Below, piece by piece: positions 1-5,609 of a stretch of 5,609 bases of DNA. The position numbers and the translations under genes were made by a program. Source of the DNA: Opitutaceae bacterium. GTDB taxonomy: Bacteria; Verrucomicrobiota; Verrucomicrobiia; Opitutales; Opitutaceae. Below the pieces are notes generated by a model. That model saw nothing but the letters and a program-made list of their open reading frames with translations. It was not told the DNA's origin and ran no database searches. The DNA lies in the NCBI GenBank assembly GCA_009919985.1, contig RGAX01000185.1, positions 1-5,609 on the forward strand, read 5' to 3'. Numbering within the stretch: position 1 is the first letter of the stretch; every line of letters begins with the position of its first letter.

Positions 1-826
1 GGCTGTTCTGCGTGACCGTTTCGAGGCCGCCGGCAACAAGCTACGTGCGACCCTCTATGGTTTGTTCGCGATGGGCTGGCGTGGTTCGAACCGTCATTGG
101 AGCAATTACGAAATGGCTTACTTGGTGTTGGCCGGTATTTCGACCCCGCTCGTCTTGTCGGTGCATACGATCGTCTCGTTCGACTTCGCCGTCTCGCTCT
201 TGCCGGGTTGGCATACCACGATTTTCCCTCCGTACTTCGTGGCTGGCGCTATTTTCTCAGGCTTCGGCATGGTGCTCACCCTCATGCTCCCCCTGCGCGC
301 GATCTACGGCCTGGAAGACCTGATCACGCAGTATCACATCGATTGTATGTGTAAGATCACGTTAGCGACCGGCACGATCGTCGGTTACGCTTACGGCATG
401 GAGTTCTTCATCGCCTGGTACGGGGCGAATCCGAACGAAGGCTTCGCTTTCGTGAACCGCGCGTTCGGTCACTACGCCTGGGCTTACTGGATCATGATTT
501 CGTGTAACGTGATCACGCCTCAGTTCTTCTGGTTTAAGGCGGTCCGCAACAACACGAGCTTCGTCTGGATCCTTTCGATCTTCGTCAACGTCGGCATGTG
601 GTTCGAGCGCTTTGTGATCATCGTCACCTCGCTCGCCCGCGACTTCTTGCCCTCGAGCTGGGGTTATTACTCCCCGAGCATCGTCGAAATCTTCACCTTC
701 TTCGGCACCTTCGGCGTTTTCTCGGTGCTGTTTCTTCTCTTCATTCGCTTCCTGCCCATCATGCCGATGGCAGAGCTCAAGGCCGTCACGCCTCAAGCGG
801 ACGTCCATGGCGGCGATCACCACTAA
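1..826 (+). CDS. actC: ActC, NrfD-like membrane subunit of Alternative Complex III (5' end missing)
   Basis: This is the C-terminal 274 residues of a polytopic membrane protein. The frame (codons from base 2) is open to the left edge, so the true start lies outside. Full-length ActC is usually about 450-480 residues, so roughly 40% is missing. About six hydrophobic helices are visible, near fragment residues 40-62, 77-99, 116-140, 158-178, 187-208 and 229-250. The segment VSFDFAVSLLPGWHTTIFPP (fragment residues 58-77) and the following GAIFSGFGMVL are hallmarks of the NrfD/PsrC-like subunit of ACIII. The Asp and His here lie in the region thought to form the quinol site at the periplasmic side. 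Known role of the family: anchors the Fe-S protein ActB and oxidises quinol. The ORF ends in a His-rich tail (GGDHH) and is followed 12 bases later by actD, the usual ACIII order. An internal TTG at 62 is not the start, because coding homology extends upstream of it. Confidence 0.95.
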   Translation, partial: AVLRDRFEAAGNKLRATLYGLFAMGWRGSNRHWSNYEMAYLVLAGISTPLVLSVHTIVSFDFAVSLLPGWHTTIFPPYFVAGAIFSGFGMVLTLMLPLRAIYGLEDLITQYHIDCMCKITLATGTIVGYAYGMEFFIAWYGANPNEGFAFVNRAFGHYAWAYWIMISCNVITPQFFWFKAVRNNTSFVWILSIFVNVGMWFERFVIIVTSLARDFLPSSWGYYSPSIVEIFTFFGTFGVFSVLFLLFIRFLPIMPMAELKAVTPQADVHGGDHH

Positions 827-838
827 GCTGTCACGACC

Positions 839-1372
839 ATGGCTACCTCCTCTTACGGCCTGATCGCCACCTTCGACACGGCGCCTGAGATCTATCAAGC
901 GGCGCAAAAGGTGCGCGATGCCGGTTACAAAAATTGGGACTGCATCACGCCGTTTCCCGTTCACGGCCTCGACGGCGCGATGGGCTTGGGTCGATCGCTC
1001 GTCCCGCGCATTTCGCTCGTTGGCGGTATCATCGGCTTTTGCACCGGCATGTCCATGATCTTCTGGACGGGCGCGGTGGACTACAAACTGATCGTCGGCG
1101 GCAAACCCTTCTTTAGCCCGATGTTCGCCTTCCCGGTGAGCTACGAGTTGACGATTTTGTTCACCGCTTTCGCCACGATCGGCGGCATGTTTTTCCTAAA
1201 CGGTCTGCCGATGCATTACCACCCCGTACTTAAATACAAAGACATCAAGCGCGGGATGGACGACACTTTCTTCATCGTCATCGAATCGCGCGATCCGCGT
1301 TTTAACCTAGCCAACACCAAGGCCCTCCTCGAGCAGGCCGGCGGCAAGGCCATCACGGAGCTGGAAGCCTGA
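839..1372 (+). CDS. actD: ActD, DUF3341 membrane subunit of Alternative Complex III
   Basis: A 177-residue protein of the DUF3341 family, which is ActD of ACIII. The N-terminal soluble part (residues 1-55, with YGLIATFDTAPEIYQAAQKV) resembles a small alpha/beta domain. It carries the family signature FPVHGLDGAMGLGRS (39-53). Two membrane helices follow, near 57-77 and 101-121, separated by the loop GGKPFFSPMFAFPVSYE (87-103) that is typical of DUF3341. The C-terminal segment RGMDDTFFIVIESRDPRF (138-155) is another family signature. ActD holds no cofactor; it packs against the NrfD-like subunits. Length matches the family norm. The ATG at 839 gives the expected N terminus. No convincing Shine-Dalgarno sequence precedes it, so translation may depend on coupling to actC, which ends 12 bases upstream. 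actE follows after 3 bases. Confidence 0.95.
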   Translation: MATSSYGLIATFDTAPEIYQAAQKVRDAGYKNWDCITPFPVHGLDGAMGLGRSLVPRISLVGGIIGFCTGMSMIFWTGAVDYKLIVGGKPFFSPMFAFPVSYELTILFTAFATIGGMFFLNGLPMHYHPVLKYKDIKRGMDDTFFIVIESRDPRFNLANTKALLEQAGGKAITELEA

Positions 1373-1375
1373 GCC

Positions 1376-1930
1376 ATGCGCCACGTCTACCTCGTCACTC
1401 TCTTCGTCGTTGTGCTGACGGTTTCCATTCTTGGATTCCGCGGCACCAAATTCACTTCGGCCCCGATGGATGTGTTCCCTGAGTGGGCCTTCCCCGGCAT
1501 GAAGCATCAGCCCAAGCCCTATTCTCAGGGTACGAGCGCTTTCTTTGCGGATGGTCGCGCGGACCGCGTGCCGGTCGCCGGTACGGTCCAGCGCGGAATG
1601 CTCCGTGAAAACGACCACATGAATCACGGTAAGAGCGCCGATGGCTCCTTTGCTCGTGGCTTCCCTAGCGATGTTACCGTCGATTTTAAGCTCCTTGAAC
1701 GCGGCCAAGATCGTTATACGATTTATTGCTCGCCCTGCCATGGGAATGTCGGCGACGGCAATGGTATCACCAAAAAATACGGCATAAACACTATGTATCC
1801 CTATGCGGACAAACTCGTTCCAGCTGACCGCTGGGCCGTTGTCGCCTACGTCCGCGCCCTCCAACGTGCGCAGACCGGCTCCACTGCCGATGTCCCCGGT
1901 GCCCACAAATCTGAGCTTGGCCTAAAATGA
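1376..1930 (+). CDS. actE: ActE, monohaem cytochrome c subunit of Alternative Complex III, with shortened haem domain
   Basis: A 184-residue protein with an N-terminal hydrophobic segment (residues 4-20) that would act as signal peptide or membrane anchor, then a periplasmic domain. The early motifs PMDVFPEWAFPGMKHQPKPY (30-49) and GTVQRG (69-74) are typical of ActE. The haem c motif is CSPCH at 118-122, followed by GNVGDGNGI. The end of the cytochrome domain, TMYPYADKL then DRWAVVAYVRALQ (151-163), is also typical, with Met140 the likely axial ligand. Oddly, only 18 residues separate His122 from Met140. In the family about 45 are usual, and the block resembling PPSYHxDRLR..G..F.VITxG is absent here. 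The frame is intact. There is no Cys outside the haem motif, so no lipobox: the protein would be held by its N-terminal helix rather than by a lipid. A weak GGAAG lies 8 bases before the ATG. Known role: passes electrons from ActA towards the oxidase. Confidence 0.92.
   Translation: MRHVYLVTLFVVVLTVSILGFRGTKFTSAPMDVFPEWAFPGMKHQPKPYSQGTSAFFADGRADRVPVAGTVQRGMLRENDHMNHGKSADGSFARGFPSDVTVDFKLLERGQDRYTIYCSPCHGNVGDGNGITKKYGINTMYPYADKLVPADRWAVVAYVRALQRAQTGSTADVPGAHKSELGLK
1778..1795 (+). other. Apparent in-frame deletion junction inside actE haem domain
   Basis: The codons here read Y-G-I-N-T-M (residues 135-140). In the ActE/caa3-type cytochrome pattern, a Gly closes the early haem loop about 14 residues after the haem His. 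A second Gly stands about four residues before the axial Met, with a 26-residue block between them. Here the two flanks are joined directly at the GGC codon at 1781-1783, which is what recombination between two Gly codons would leave. The missing stretch would be about 27 codons (81 bases). The joined flanks are seen directly; the size of the loss is inferred from recalled family patterns. Confidence 0.6.
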
Positions 1931-3177
1931 GCACGCCCGCCGCATCTTCTTCCACTCCGCCCGCCGCCGGAAAATTTCTTGTTATCGGCTTGGCCGGTCT
2001 CGCCGCTACGGCGCTGGGTTTGGTCGTCTCTGGCGCCCAAAAAGTCGCCTATTCCTATCTGGTCGGCTTCACCTTCTGGGCCGCGATCGCGATCGGCATG
2101 ATGATGCTGATTTTGATCCATCATGTCTTTGATGCGAACTGGTCGGTACTCATTCGCCGCCAATTCGAACACGGCCTCTCGGCTTTCAAGTGGCTAGCAC
2201 TGCTCTTTTTGCCGCTCTGGCTCGCCTCGGTGTTCTACCAAAGCGATCTCGTCTGGCCCTGGATGAATTTGGATCACGTCATGCATGGCTCGCACACTGT
2301 TGGCCAAGACGTTCTCTACACCAAAAAGGCCAGCTTCTTGAACTTGAACATGTTCACGGGCATGACCGCGGCGTTTTTTGTGATCTGGATGTGGCTTTCG
2401 GCCCGTCTGCGTAAAGCCTCATTCAGCCAAGACGCCGATGGCGACCTCAAATGGACCAGCATGAATCGTAAGACCGCGGCCTTCGGTATCCCGCTCTTGG
2501 CTCTGTCGCTTTCCTTCGCTGCGATTTACTGGATCAAGAGCCTCGAGTATCACTGGTTCTCGACGATGTATGGCGTTTGGTTTTTCGCTAACTGCGTGCG
2601 CGGTGCTTTGTCCTGCGGTGTTTTAATCATGATCTGGCTCATCGCCCGGGGTGATTACCGCGGTATCGTAAACAAAAACCATTTTTACAGCATTGGGCTC
2701 TTGGTGTTCGCCTTCACGGTGTTCTGGGCCTACGTCACCTTTTCGCAGTATTTTCTAATCTGGAACGCCAACGTACCCGAAGAAACCTTCTGGTACAACT
2801 TACGTGAAATCCACGCCGACGGTACGCCCAGTCAGTGGAAATACGTCGGTTTCTTCATCCTCTTCGGCCACTTCCTCGCACCGTTTCTCTATCTGTTGTC
2901 CTACAAACACAAAGTCACCCCGGCCTACATTCGCCCCGCGGCGATCTGGATCTTGGGCGTGATCTTGGTCGATCTGTGCTACAACATTTTGCCAGCACTT
3001 AAAGACGCGCATGGCGACCCGTTGCCCTTCTTGTCGATTAACCTTCTGTGGGTTCTCACCTCGGTGGTCGGCGTGGGCGGCATCTGCATCTGGTCTTACT
3101 TGAAGAGTTTCCCGACGACCAAACTGTTCCCGATCCGTGATCCCCGCATCGGCGAATGCCTCACCTACCATGAGTGA
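1927..3177 (+). CDS. actF: ActF, second NrfD-like membrane subunit of Alternative Complex III
   Basis: A 416-residue polytopic membrane protein of the ActF family (quinol:cytochrome c oxidoreductase membrane subunit, NrfD/PsrC-related). About ten helices can be seen, near residues 16-36, 41-68, 87-105, 137-161, 184-206, 214-240, 252-279, 305-325, 339-358 and 372-392. Family segments include GMMMLILIHHVFDANW (57-72), SLEYHWFSTMYGVWFF (205-220), FWAYVTFSQYFLIWNANVPE (266-285) and the tail DPRIGECLTYHE (405-416), close to the usual ActF C terminus. Known role: together with ActC it forms the membrane core. It carries a chain of polar residues proposed as a proton path, but has no cofactor of its own. 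The polar residues E207, H209, Y288 and H314 seen here would be candidates for that path (inference). Its ATG overlaps the actE stop as ATGA, and its 3' end overlaps the next gene by 8 bases, so coupled translation is likely. Length is normal. Confidence 0.95.
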   Translation: MSTPAASSSTPPAAGKFLVIGLAGLAATALGLVVSGAQKVAYSYLVGFTFWAAIAIGMMMLILIHHVFDANWSVLIRRQFEHGLSAFKWLALLFLPLWLASVFYQSDLVWPWMNLDHVMHGSHTVGQDVLYTKKASFLNLNMFTGMTAAFFVIWMWLSARLRKASFSQDADGDLKWTSMNRKTAAFGIPLLALSLSFAAIYWIKSLEYHWFSTMYGVWFFANCVRGALSCGVLIMIWLIARGDYRGIVNKNHFYSIGLLVFAFTVFWAYVTFSQYFLIWNANVPEETFWYNLREIHADGTPSQWKYVGFFILFGHFLAPFLYLLSYKHKVTPAYIRPAAIWILGVILVDLCYNILPALKDAHGDPLPFLSINLLWVLTSVVGVGGICIWSYLKSFPTTKLFPIRDPRIGECLTYHE

Positions 3178-3505
3178 TTCCTCTCAAAATTCTCCCCGTC
3201 CGGTCTCGATCGTGACGGTACTCGCCCTCATGGGCTGCTTCGGTGTGTTCTTTTTGGTCGTATACTACGGCTACTCGAAGAATCCCCAGCCCGCTGCCTA
3301 CGCTGTAGCCGCCGAGAAACTCCCCGAAGATCTCGCTTGGAAGGCCACGCACGAATCGAAAGCCGCCGTCCTTACTGAAATCCGTGCTACTGCGCAAAAA
3401 ACGGCCACGACCTACGCTTGGGTCGATCAAAAGGCCGGCGTTGTCCAGCTCCCAATCACCCGCGCGATGGAATTAATCGTGCAGGAAAACGGCGCCCGCA
3501 AATAA
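3170..3505 (+). CDS. Small membrane-anchored protein with WVD...PIxRAMEL motif, ACIII/oxidase-linked
   Basis: A 111-residue protein with one hydrophobic helix (residues 13-34) and a mostly polar C-terminal part predicted to lie in the periplasm. Residues 52-80 look helical and charged. The C terminus carries YAWVDQKAGVV (82-92) followed by LPITRAMEL (94-102). This motif (WVD, a short turn, then PIxRAMEL) is one I recognise from small proteins or tails in respiratory clusters of several phyla, including ACIII/oxidase loci, but no biochemical role is known to me. No Cys pair, His cluster or haem motif is present apart from a single Cys in the helix (residue 23), so it is unlikely to bind haem or act as a copper chaperone. 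The ATG at 3170 overlaps actF by 8 bases. An upstream in-frame ATG at 3137 was not chosen because it would overlap actF by 41 bases and add a non-conserved extension. An assembly factor or a linker subunit between ACIII and its partner are plausible roles (inference). Confidence 0.85.
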   Translation: MSDSSQNSPRPVSIVTVLALMGCFGVFFLVVYYGYSKNPQPAAYAVAAEKLPEDLAWKATHESKAAVLTEIRATAQKTATTYAWVDQKAGVVQLPITRAMELIVQENGARK

Positions 3506-3536
3506 CCTGTCTGCCTCACTTAGCCCTCTGACCGAG

Positions 3537-4940
3537 ATGTCCCACGACACCCACGAAGTTTCCTCGAATGACGCCCACGCCCGCGGGCCGCTGCTCTTCC
3601 TGCTAGGCTCCGGCCTGGTTTGGCTCGTCATTAGCGGCGTACTGGCGCTGATCGCCTCCGTCCAACTCCACACGCCTACCTTCCTCGCAAGCTGCGCCTG
3701 GTTTACTTATGGGCACATGCAAGCGCTCCAAGAGACCGCGTTTGTTTATGGTTGGCTCGCTAACGCTGGACTGGCGCTTGGCCTCTGGGTTTTGACTCGC
3801 CTGGGCGGTGAAGCCCTGCGCGCCGGCAATTGGGTCACGGTGGGTGCCTTGTTTTGGAATCTCGGCGTCACGCTCGCCTTGGTCGGCATCATGGCTGGTG
3901 ACGCCACGGGTCACAGTCTGTTGCAACTGCCGCGCTACGTGCAGCCGCTCTTGTTGATTGCCTATGGCGCGATCGCAGTCGCTGGCGTCCTTGCTTGGTC
4001 GGGCCGTCGCAGCGAAACGAGCTACGCCTCGCAGTGGTATGTGTTTGCCGCGCTTTTTCTTTTTCCTTGGCTCTTCTCGGTCGCGCAAGTCGCGCTGTTT
4101 GTCATGCCAATGCGTGGTGTGATGCAGGCCATCACCGCCGGTTGGTTCGCCCAAGGTGTGTTTACCCTCTGGCTCGCGCCGTTGGCCCTTGCCGCCGCCT
4201 ATTACGTGGTACCCAAGGTGACGGGTCGCGTGTTACCCGCTTACCAATTCGCATCGCTCTCTTTCTGGGTATTGATTGTCGTCGGCGCTTGGACCGGTGG
4301 CCGCCACTTGATCGGCGGTCCGGTGCCTGCTTGGATTTCCTCCCTCGCGATCGTTTCCTGCTCGCTCCTTATTTTCCACTACCTTGTGGTCTGGCTGAAT
4401 CTCAAAGGCTCGCTTGGTCAAGGCGGCGCGGTGATGAAACTCACCTCGTTTGGCCTCTTAGCCTATGTCATCGGCGGCACGGCGGATGCGCTCACCTCGA
4501 TTCGTAGTTTTGCCGTCATCACGCAGTTCACCTACTTTACCCAGGCTCAACAGCAACTCGCCCTTTATGGCGGTGTTTCGATGATGTTCTTCGGTGCGCT
4601 GTATTTTGCAGTACCACGCCTGACGGGTAAAACGTGGGCTTCGGCCGCCCTGATCGGTGGTCATGCGACCACGGCGATCCTAGGCGTTTTATTGCTCGTA
4701 ATCAGCCTAGGCGTGGCGGGTTGGACGCAAGGTCAAGCGCTCCTCAAACCGGCGGTCACCTTCCCGGAGATCGCGGCTGCGACCCGGCCCTGGTTACTCC
4801 TGGCGACTGCCGCTTACACCGTGCTCCTCCTAGGTAATCTCATGCTGGTTGTTAATTTCCTCCAAACCCTCGCGGCCAAGCCCACCGTCTCAGCGGCCAC
4901 GCTTTTCCAGGCCACCAGCGATATCAAGGAGACCGCGTAA
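3537..4940 (+). CDS. ccoN: CcoN-like haem-copper oxidase subunit I homologue lacking most metal ligands
   Basis: A 467-residue protein with about 12 membrane helices and clear CcoN (cbb3 subunit I) family character. YYVVPKVTGRVLPAY (222-236), FWVL (243-246) and GALYFAVPRLTGK (353-365) match conserved CcoN stretches. Aligned by eye without gaps around each site, the metal ligands are mostly gone. The first low-spin haem b His (motif RLRPLHT) is Gln65. The first CuB His (WWYGHN) is Gln206. The CuB His pair (GPHHL) is Arg256-His257. The haem b3 and second low-spin His (GHVH) are Gln338 and Gln340. The structural His of HYTD is Gln330, and the cross-linked Tyr position is Gly250. Thus it should bind neither haem nor CuB in the known way and should not reduce oxygen. 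The frame and codon use look normal, so it is not a decayed gene. It follows the small gene by 31 bases (3506-3536), in which I see no promoter or hairpin, and precedes ccoO directly. Function is unknown; a scaffold for the CcoO-like cytochrome or a docking subunit for ACIII are options. Confidence 0.88.
   Translation: MSHDTHEVSSNDAHARGPLLFLLGSGLVWLVISGVLALIASVQLHTPTFLASCAWFTYGHMQALQETAFVYGWLANAGLALGLWVLTRLGGEALRAGNWVTVGALFWNLGVTLALVGIMAGDATGHSLLQLPRYVQPLLLIAYGAIAVAGVLAWSGRRSETSYASQWYVFAALFLFPWLFSVAQVALFVMPMRGVMQAITAGWFAQGVFTLWLAPLALAAAYYVVPKVTGRVLPAYQFASLSFWVLIVVGAWTGGRHLIGGPVPAWISSLAIVSCSLLIFHYLVVWLNLKGSLGQGGAVMKLTSFGLLAYVIGGTADALTSIRSFAVITQFTYFTQAQQQLALYGGVSMMFFGALYFAVPRLTGKTWASAALIGGHATTAILGVLLLVISLGVAGWTQGQALLKPAVTFPEIAAATRPWLLLATAAYTVLLLGNLMLVVNFLQTLAAKPTVSAATLFQATSDIKETA
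4926..4931 (+). promoter_or_regulatory. Ribosome binding site of ccoO-like gene
   Basis: AAGGAG lies 8 bases before the ATG at 4940, inside the end of the ccoN-like gene. It is the only strong Shine-Dalgarno match among the gene starts in the window, and it supports the ATG at 4940 as the ccoO start. The stop TAA and the start ATG share one base, so both re-initiation and independent initiation are possible. Confidence 0.75.
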
Positions 4941-5584
4941 TGAAAAACGGAACGCTCTTTTTCTTCGGACTTTTTGCCTCACTCACGGTCTCGTTTGCCG
5001 TGGTGTTGCTCGCCAACCACCAACTCGGTGCGTTGACCCCTTATTTTGATGACGGCGAAGGCAAGGCCTTCCCGGACCGCATGCCAGGTGTCGCCGCGCG
5101 CGGCCAGCTCGTCTACCGTGACCTCGGTTGCGCCTCGTGCCACACCCAGCAAGTCCGTCGTCCCGGTTTCGGCTCCGATCAGACCCGGGGTTGGGGCGAG
5201 CGCCAAAGCGTCGCCCGCGATTATATTTTCCAAGCCTACCCGCAGATTGGCGCCATGCGCATCGGCCCAGATTTGACAAATTCGGCCGGTCGTAAACCCA
5301 GTGCGCTCGACGCCGAAGATTTGATGAATCTTCTCTACGCCGGCCAAGGCACCATGCCCGCGCACGCGTTCTTGTTTAACCAAGTCAAAGTCACAGGCGA
5401 AGTCCCCGCGAAGGCCTTGAAGCTCACCGGCAGTGCGGCCCCGGCCGCCGGTTACGCCGTCGTTCCCAGCGAACAAGCCCAGACCTTGGTCTCCTACCTC
5501 CTTAATTTAAATACCGTTTACGATTATCCCGAGTCGCGCCCTGTGGTTCAGGCTACAGCGCATGCGGAAGGGGCGCACAAATGA
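4940..5584 (+). CDS. ccoO: CcoO-like monohaem cytochrome c subunit
   Basis: A 214-residue protein with an N-terminal membrane helix (residues 5-25) and a periplasmic cytochrome c domain of the CcoO type (subunit II of cbb3 oxidases). The haem motif is CASCH (64-68), followed by the CcoO signature TQQVRRPG (69-76), then TRGWGERQSVARDYIF (82-97) and GAMRIGPDLTN (104-114). Met139 in GTMPAHAFLF is the likely axial ligand. The C-terminal helix SEQAQTLVSYLLNLN (177-191) closes the domain. All haem-binding elements are intact, in contrast to the CcoN-like partner encoded just upstream. In cbb3 oxidases CcoO hands electrons to the low-spin haem b of CcoN; here that haem site is missing, so the next acceptor is unclear. 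The start is supported by a strong ribosome binding site and a TAATG junction. The stop overlaps the next start as ATGA. Confidence 0.93.
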   Translation: MKNGTLFFFGLFASLTVSFAVVLLANHQLGALTPYFDDGEGKAFPDRMPGVAARGQLVYRDLGCASCHTQQVRRPGFGSDQTRGWGERQSVARDYIFQAYPQIGAMRIGPDLTNSAGRKPSALDAEDLMNLLYAGQGTMPAHAFLFNQVKVTGEVPAKALKLTGSAAPAAGYAVVPSEQAQTLVSYLLNLNTVYDYPESRPVVQATAHAEGAHK

Positions 5585-5609
5585 GCACGTCATCGAATCA
5601 AGATCCTCG
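5581..5609 (+). CDS. Start of the next operon gene (truncated by window edge)
   Basis: An ATG overlaps the ccoO-like stop codon as ATGA and opens a frame reading MSTSSNQDP to the edge. A purine-rich GGAAGGGG at 5566-5573, 7 bases upstream, could serve as a weak ribosome binding site. Nine residues are too few to name the product. Genes often found here in such clusters include ccoG, ccoP, further oxidase subunits or cytochrome assembly factors, but nothing in the window chooses among them. Confidence 0.6.

Noticed and set aside
62..826. TTG at 62 as the start of the first gene
   Set aside because: The same frame is open to the left edge and reads ActC-like sequence before it, so the gene is simply cut by the window.
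3137..3169. Earlier in-frame ATG for the 111-residue protein
   Set aside because: It would lie 41 bases inside actF and add a non-conserved stretch before a typical start; ATG at 3170 fits a short overlap.
3506..3536. Possible promoter or terminator before the ccoN-like gene
   Set aside because: The 31 bases show no convincing -10/-35 pair, no hairpin and no T-run.
3603..4154. Long antisense open frame opposite the ccoN-like gene, and similar ones at 362-964, 1307-1906 and 4979-5476
   Set aside because: Each lies opposite a strongly supported gene; the translations are Arg/Asp/Gly-rich with no recognisable domain, as expected from codon bias in a GC-rich gene.
4679..4714. Repeated CCTAGGCGT at 4679-4687 and 4706-4714
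   Set aside because: Both copies lie within codons for Leu-Gly-Val in one helix and are too short to suggest a mobile or regulatory repeat.
3537..4940. The ccoN-like gene as a pseudogene
   Set aside because: No stop or frameshift in 467 codons, membrane helices and non-ligand family motifs are kept, and it is tightly coupled to an intact ccoO-like gene.

Overview
The window is one side of a respiratory gene cluster, with every gene on the + strand and almost no non-coding DNA. From left to right it holds the 3' part of actC, then actD, actE and actF of an Alternative Complex III (ACIII, quinol:cytochrome c oxidoreductase). A small membrane-anchored protein of about 111 residues follows, then a pair of genes related to ccoN and ccoO (cbb3-type oxidase subunits I and II). 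The first codons of one more gene are at the right edge. actA and actB would be expected to the left, outside the window.

Organism: moderately high GC, few strong Shine-Dalgarno sites, and an ACIII cluster running straight into cbb3-like genes point to a Gram-negative bacterium of the Verrucomicrobiota (Opitutus-like), Planctomycetota, Acidobacteriota or Bacteroidota type. My preference is an Opitutus-like verrucomicrobium. That rests on recall of sequence style, not on a search.

How the genes should work together: in ACIII, quinol is oxidised at the NrfD-like membrane subunits (ActC, possibly ActF). Electrons pass through the Fe-S and haem subunits (ActB, ActA, ActE) to a terminal oxidase. 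Junctions are tightly packed: actE/actF share ATGA, actF and the small gene overlap by 8 bases, the ccoN-like and ccoO-like genes share one base (TAATG), and ccoO and the next gene share ATGA. This suggests co-translation and possibly one physical assembly.

The most unusual feature is the subunit I homologue. It aligns well with CcoN and has about 12 membrane helices, but five of the six metal-ligating histidines are replaced (four by Gln, one by Arg), and the cross-linked active-site Tyr position is Gly. The reading frame is intact, so it looks like a conserved non-catalytic relative rather than a decayed gene. Its partner CcoO-like protein keeps a complete haem c site. A second oddity is ActE: the stretch between its CXXCH haem motif and the axial Met is about 27 residues shorter than the family pattern, as if an exact in-frame segment had been removed between two Gly codons.
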